From: Coniochaeta sp. PMI_546
Taxonomy: Eukaryota > Ascomycota > Sordariomycetes > Coniochaetales > Coniochaetaceae
Direction of reading: 5' to 3'
NCBI GenBank assembly: GCA_021432605.1
Contig: MU271145.1
Location: 930,001-994,000, forward strand
Length of the DNA stretch: 64,000 nucleotides
Shown: piece by piece, positions 57,862-64,000 of the stretch
Layout: every line of letters starts with the position of its first letter
How positions within the stretch are numbered: the stretch's first letter is position 1
Program-made: the position numbers and the translations under genes
Notes under the pieces: model-generated
Told to the model about the DNA's origin: nothing
Seen by the model: only the letters and a program-made list of their open reading frames with translations
The model's database searches: none

Positions 57862-58660
57862 CTTGTCTACACGTCCGCAGGGTAGATATGATGAAGTGCA
57901 GCGTTCAGTGATGACAGCTTCCGAAAAGAAAGGCGATAAGGTGGGAAGCTTGAGAGCTGTGGACACGGAGGTGTTGGCTGGGAGTCCGAAAATCATTTTT
58001 GGCGTTGGGGAAGCTTTGCTTGTTGAAGAGAACTAGTCCCGAAATGGCCTAGTGTGAGCTGTTTGAGTCCTTTGAGATAACCCCGACAAATCCCGCGCCA
58101 ACGCAAGTGCCAACGCAGTATCCTTCAGCTCTGGGTTTACGTGTAGGCCGTCTAAATCCTGACCTCAACAATCAATCGCATATTTGTATAAGCTGTCAAA
58201 TGTCCTGAGTTGGGGTTTATCACTTGATTAAAGTAAAAGGAATGTTTGCCTCGTTGACCTGAGCGAAGAGCGCTCTCCATAACGCTCATGACTATAACAC
58301 GCCTTGCCAAAAAGCTCCTTACCCCTAATAGCAAACAAGTCCTAAGCATATGCCTTCCCAGTCCCTAAGCCATCGCAATTAATTCGTTCATCCATGCTCC
58401 GACGCCGTAATGGATGCAATCATATAGGTCACCAGGCCAGTATTTTGGTCAACCATGCATGCCTCTCCCAGGTATCCTGTCTTTATGCAACAAGGGATGA
58501 CCTTATATGTACAGACTGCGGCTGGATATAGACAATGTCTGATAGCTGCAAAGTGCACTATGTCCTGTGGTATTTCAGATTAACCACACAATGCTTTCTT
58601 AAAGAGTGCATCGTTACGAGTGACGGTACCAGACCCTTCAGATCACTCGATCAAAGCGAT
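57862..58660. other. PDA1 promoter and F-box gene 3' flank
   Basis: About 0.8 kb without a supported gene. The PDA1 promoter should lie within the first few hundred bases above 57861. No motif is identified. Confidence 0.5.
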
Positions 58661-60901
58661 CTAGTCGTCGTGGAAGAATGTGGTATTTCCCTGTTGAAGA
58701 GGTGCTGTTGAGGGTCCAGCATCGACCATATCGACATCATGGATGTCTTCTCGCCGAGACAAGCCTGGCAGAAGATGCGGTGTTCTGTAGTCCGGTAAAA
58801 CGGCGCTCATCGGCCGGTTCGGCACACCGTTCCATTGTGGCGAATCGTAAACGACTTCTTCGGGTGGTGAGAAGGACCAGACCTGAGGACATTGGTTAGC
58901 GACACCAATTCGTTTACTTGCACGGGCCTGTTTGAGCATAACCTACCTCCATGATCGTTTGGTTGTTTCTCAGTGCCATAGCGACGCATTTCTCATCCTC
59001 AAAAGCGACACGCCAGACCGCCTCGCCCTGAGCGACGAGCTCCCGGACTAGATGGCCGGTCTTCAGATCCCATACTTTGACACGGCCGTCGCTGCCACCA
59101 CTGACTACTCGCGTGTCGTCGAACTGTAGGCTAGTAACACTGTTGTCGTGCGCCGCAAGTCTGTGGATAGGGCAGAACTTTTCAAGGGACCAGACTCGCA
59201 CAGAGCCGTCACTACCGCCTGTGACGAGCGTGCCACCGCGCATCTGGAGCTGTCCCACAAGTGACGTGTGGCCTTGTAGCACAGCTTGGCATTCACTGTA
59301 ACACGAGGTTAGCTTGATTCGGCCATGACAATCCAACCCAACGGCCAGAAAGAACTTACCCCGTGTGAGCATTCCATATCCGCACACTTGTGTCCAGACT
59401 ACCGGTGGCAACCCTTTGGCCGTCAAAGGCAATAGCGTAAATCTGGCTGTAATGCCCCTGGAGAGTATGAAGGCACCGTCCTTCCGAAATACTCCAGACT
59501 CTGGCCGTGGTATCGTAACTACCCGATACGACGATATCACCCTTGATCTCCAGACATCGGACACTAGACTGATGTCCAACAAGAACGTTGCGGCAGTGGC
59601 CTGTCCTGATGTCCCAAACCCTAAGCGTGGTATCCCTGGATCCTGATATGGCGGTGTTTGCGTCAGACATCTTGAGACATCGCACGGTTGATGTATGACC
59701 GCGAAGAGTGTGGAGGCATTGACTATACCATCCCATAGTCAGCACGAGCAAAGGCAAAATTCATACACAACTGATCGTTTCTTACCCTGTTGTCAGGTCC
59801 CATACACGAACGTCGCGGTCGCATCCACCACTGACCAGTATGTCGTCCCAAGGGACCATAGCCCAAACACCCATCACATGGCCCTGTAGTGTCCGCAGCG
59901 CATTACCTTCCGTATCGAAGACGTGGATCTTTGCGTTGTCGAGAGCCACGATGATATACTTCTGTGTGAGGTGGAGACTGGTGACCACGCCTCCACTCTG
60001 CGTGATGTTGCGAGTGATATTTCGACCACCGGTTCGCCAGGCAGCGTCGACGAGGTACCTCTGCTTAAAGTGCGATTTGTAAGACCTGAGCTTGGGCCTT
60101 GAGTCCCGGTTGCTCGGACCAGCGCCCTCGAAACTGCGGGAGCCGGACATGAGGGCACCTTGTGTTGGGATAGCCCCGGGGAAGGTATGACTTTCGACTT
60201 CTCCGTCGGCTTGGATCAGTGGGTTCACTCCGGGCCTGTGGTTTAGGTATGGGGGTATTGAGGACTGAACTTCGGAGAGTCGCCGCTGGTAGTCGTGCTT
60301 GACGCAGAGATTCTTCCACGTCATGTCGTCGCTCAAAAGGTCCCGCCATCTTCGCGACACCTGTGATGCTCTGGCTAGTACTTTAGGATCGTCGATAAAG
60401 GAGAGGATCTGACAGCGCTAAGTTAGCAAGACACTTGACATAAAGGCAGCCCAAAGTTCTTACTCTTAAGCATAGCTCATCTGGCAAGCTGGTGAAGGGA
60501 TCCTTCTTGAGCAGCGGGCTCACGAATTGGTGGACAAAGCTCAGCTCCTGGCTAGTGCACAGATTCAACAGGTCGGCAAGCAGCCGTGTCCTCGCAGGCC
60601 CGGTGCAGTTCAAAAAATGTTGCCGCAAAGGGACGAGGTAGAAGTCTTCATTATCCGCCGCTTGACTCCAGTCAGGTTGCCGCGATGAAGGGCCGGGAGA
60701 AGCGGCTGGCGTCGGAGGGGGTGGCGGAGAGCCGGTCAGTTGCTGATCATAGTCAGCGGCCGGTGTGCTCATGCTCGGTGTCGGAGGACCGCGAGGGGGC
60801 CGCTGCTGTTGTAATTTCCCATTGTGCGTACTAAGCGCTAGGTCGTCAAATGCGCTGCCTCTCCTTTCGGAGAAGCTCAGGGGACGGTGATAGCCAGACA
60901 T
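58661..60901 (-). CDS. F-box/WD40 protein, Cdc4/Fbw7-like SCF substrate receptor
   Basis: Probable substrate receptor of an SCF ubiquitin ligase: the F-box binds Skp1 and the WD40 propeller binds phosphorylated targets. Five exons on minus (60901..60464, 60408..59786, 59722..59360, 59295..58947, 58882..58661) give 664 residues. A Pro/Ser-rich N-terminus precedes a helical region. The F-box DPFTSLPDELCLRILSFID (about 135-180) is joined across intron 1. A WD40 propeller follows with repeats ending VRVWDL, LRVWDI, ARVWSI, VRIWNA, VRVWSL and VKVWDL; two introns split codons at TG|G of adjacent repeats. The C-terminal tail is acidic. It is closest in layout to Cdc4/SEL-10/Fbw7; it is not established whether it is the ortholog of a named fungal gene. 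Confidence 0.9.
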
Positions 60902-63900
60902 GTTAGAGCGGGATCGTTTAGTCTCGGGTAGCGTTGAGGTGATGTAGCAGCCAGTGACGAGCCCGAGTCGACCTCCGGGGGACGGTCCGTATCGCGAGGT
61001 TCAGCAAGTTAACCACAATCTGTCATACGAGACCGGGTCAGAATGCTGATGCAACGACAAAGGAGATCATGGAATTAGAAATAAGGCTGGTCAGGTCTCG
61101 AACCACATCGAATCTCCAGGTTCTTGCACAGGAGGGCGGAATGTGATTGAGGCGGTACTAACCTAAAAGCCAAAGTCCCTTGCCTCCTGAAGTAAGGTGG
61201 AATGAAACACGATCCGGGTGCTGAGGTTCGGATCAGTGCCGTGAAAGAACCAGCAGTTCGCAATGCACAATCCAAACTCAATCAACTGGAGCGATCCGAC
61301 GGCGTCTGCCAGGGGAATATCCTATGCGAGACAAGACGGAAGTAGGGAGATAGGATGAGACGAGAATGGCGGATGTGGGAGGAGGAAGGCGCTTGAGGCG
61401 GGATGCGGAGAAGAGACAACGGGGTCGATTCGTGCGGCTAGGGAGGTGACATAACGGTCTGACGGGAGAAGACTCTGGGGGAATACAGGACTACAGCTAA
61501 AGTAGCAAAGCTTGGACGGATTCCCTTTTCAGTCGCATGAAAGTAAAAGACAGAAATCGCGATCAAGGGATCAGGGAGTTGGAGACGAAGCAGGTTGAAG
61601 CCCAAGGGTTGTTGTCGAGGGCTGGAAAGGACCTGGAGAGGGCGAATGAGAGAGGTGCGATGGTAGTGAATTGGGCTGGTGGTACTTGAGTATTGTATGG
61701 GCTGACAGGAGGCAAGGAATAGCCACAGCAGAGCGCCGGAAGGGGTCTTTTCGGGTCCTGGTCGAATAAGAATGACGATAAGTCTCGGTACCTCGTCGCA
61801 AGATCTGCTGCATGCATGCGAAAGCCTGGAACTTTTGATCTGTACGAAATGAAATCAGGGCACAGGCTCACCGTTTATGGTGCAATTGACGCTTGCAGAA
61901 GTACATGGTACTTATTGCAGCAGGCGCTAGCGGCTGAAGTCAGGCGGGACTCAAGTCCCATCGACGCTCGGGAGACAAGCCGGAAACAGCTAAGGTAAAG
62001 CACGGCGGATGTAGCATGTCGTTCGTCTCAATAACTGGCGCCACGATCTCAGAAACCAGGCACATTGATCCTCAGCTGCTTGGCTCTGGGCCTTGGTGCT
62101 ACTAATGCTCCTACGGTAGTTTCATTGCGTACACTAGATATCTCACCTTTGTCTTCTTTTTCCGCCTCGCCTCGTCTCTGATGTAGGCGACAATTAGACT
62201 TTCTTGAGACCTGGGACCAGGCCGCCGTCCATGTTGGTCCAGGTCTCATTAGCGCGTGCGTCATTCTAAAGTGCACGGCACGAGGGAGGTACAATAGCAG
62301 CGCTGTATGAATGCTGCAGTGCCATCTGCCGTATCAGATATACTCTGCAGCAGTCCAGAGCACGCTTTCTTCCACTGCATTCGAGACCGAGCTGTCAAAT
62401 ATAGCAGACATGTCGTTTCGAATTTTTATAGCATCTGCCGTCATCCTGGATGTCGATTGACTCGTAAGCAAGTGTTTTACCGATCAAGTCAGAGAGGTGG
62501 AAGACAAATATCCGAGATTTGGGGTTCACTATGTGTCTTGTTTGTGCTTGCCCACATGGCTTTTGCTCGCTGGCTTTCATGATCGATCAAGTGTCGCTTC
62601 ATTATTCCTTGACGGCAGCGCAATGCCCATTCTCATTTCAACTCTCGAAGAGCTGTACCAGCGCGTCATTGCAGACACTCTCTCCGCCACGCGCACCACC
62701 GCAACGCTGTACTTGTACAGCCCCTGTCTGATGAGGAGACCGCTTGTACGTGGGCAAGACGAACCTGATCCCTTCGCCGGCCTCATGGGAAAGGCGACTA
62801 CCAATCCACAAACACTTACTGTTGGGGGGTCCAACATCGTTTTACTCCAAAGGCGTGCTGTTTGACGGATGTGAGGCGGTCCGCTCGGAGGAGCGCTGGA
62901 AATGCATCACTTACCACGACGAAGACACGTTGCCCTTGAAGGTGATTTTACGATGTCGAGCTAGAGCTATTCAGAACGCGTAACGAGGAAAGGACAGGAG
63001 TGCCAATCGTCTTGGAGAATCGGATGGCGACCGAGAACGAGAACACTAACGCGGCTTTCCAACTTTGGCGCGATCGAGATGCATCTATGCGTCGACGGAC
63101 AGGCACGGTCTATATTCAGTACATGCTAAAGCGGCTTCAGGAGGACAGCCCTTAGTACTAGCGGTTTATTGTTTTCTTCATAATATGCTATAGCAGCGCT
63201 GAGGATAAGGTAGTGTGGTAGGTCTAGTTCCCCGAGTGCTTTGCGAAGGCGCTGAGATGTTAACATTACTACAACAGCGGGCCTCTACTGTTGGCGGAAG
63301 TCCCGCGCTGTATTCGTCGAGGGAAAGGGAGCCTGCACGGCGCATCGGACGACAAACCGTGTACGGGGTTCAGGAAGATGTTCAATGGTGACAGTGGCGA
63401 GCACTTGCCTTAGGAAATCAGGACCACCTACCAATACGAGCAGTCCTTCATGTTGTTGAGTGGATGCGAGGTCATCCTCTGGCTATGACGCTATGTCAGC
63501 TTCAGAGATCCGCGAGAATCCCGTTGTATACGACTATGCAAGTCACACACCGCTCTACACACGTCTGCTATATCAGAGCGAGATGGTTTGGCGCCTTGGG
63601 AAGCTACCAGAAGCATGTCATCAGCGTCCATTTCCTCGGAGGGCACGGCGTAGCAGGTGGTATCGCAACTGTAGAGCGAAACCCAGCACCGTCTTCGCAT
63701 TCAAAACTGCTGACGAACCCACGTCGACTACTATATCTATATGTCGTTCGACAGCAGTAGTGGCTCGGGTACCGATCCTGTCAGTTAGCCAACTGTGGTC
63801 GCCAGGGAGCATAGAACAGCACGGGGTGTTAGAATACGAGAAAATTACATCAGCTGAGCAAGAAATACGAAAAGGGTCACTGATGCATGTTACTATAATC

Positions 63901-64000
63901 TACTTCTCACTGCAGCTGTTTGAAGGCTTGAGGCGCAAACACTTGGGCCTAAATGCCGCGGACGTTGCATGAATACATGGCACAGTTAATTACACCGGCT
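60902..64000. other. Terminal region without a supported gene (3.1 kb)
   Basis: The first several hundred bases should be the F-box gene leader and promoter. Beyond about 62 kb there are only short frames. A few stretches look faintly protein-like (62620-62720 plus; a 37-codon frame at about 63025-63150 plus, MATENENTNAAFQLWRDRD..), but no family is recognised and no splice model holds. A gene continuing past the window edge cannot be excluded. Confidence 0.45.

Overview
The window reads as nuclear DNA of a filamentous ascomycete (Pezizomycotina, most like a Sordariomycete). Genes are close together on both strands and have short GT-AG introns of about 50-120 bases, some with CTAAC-like branch sites. 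Coding regions favour G/C in the third codon position. Gene content is typical of the group (GDP-mannose transporter, Cdc42, Nrd1-like four-RRM protein, Mis12, TCTP, CLC channel). I see no transposon, virus, CRISPR array or biosynthetic cluster. Exon junctions were read by eye from splice signals, reading frame and family resemblance. All given junctions keep the frame, but none has transcript support.

Layout. 0-13 kb: 3' end of a GDP-mannose transporter (cut by the window edge), a convergent pair of cytochrome-oxidase genes (PET100, TACO1/YebC family), a 2,059-residue HEATR5/Laa1 protein, and an alternative NADH dehydrogenase. 13.8-25.4 kb: a GNAT acetyltransferase, a glycine-rich single-pass membrane protein, TCTP, an intron-containing tRNA-Leu(AAG), a proline-rich AIM3-like protein with no long ATG-initiated frame, and kinetochore Mis12. 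25.5-33.2 kb: a PPR protein, a histidine acid phosphatase, a probably mitochondrial disulfide oxidoreductase and the V-ATPase assembly factor Vma22. 33-46 kb is looser: Cdc42, a secreted agmatinase-family protein and a four-RRM RNA-binding protein, with gaps of 1.6-3.5 kb. 46-61 kb: a CLC channel/transporter, a neurochondrin-family protein, a possible Pol III RNA, DNA ligase I, pyruvate dehydrogenase E1-alpha and an F-box/WD40 protein. The last 3 kb has no gene I can support.

The genes are mostly unrelated housekeeping genes. A mitochondrial theme recurs (PET100, TACO1-like, NADH dehydrogenase, PPR protein, PDH E1-alpha, one flavoprotein). PET100 and the TACO1-like gene both serve cytochrome c oxidase formation and converge on 203 bp.

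The observations I rate highest are: (1) an RNA-like element at about 52.03-52.29 kb with an A-box, a T10 terminator and a perfect B-box downstream, arranged like yeast U6 but without U6 sequence; (2) a CLC protein whose proton-glutamate position is glutamine; (3) about 1.1 kb with no ATG on the coding strand before the four-RRM gene and about 0.64 kb before Cdc42; and (4) a PCNA-binding motif in DNA ligase I that exists only after splicing.
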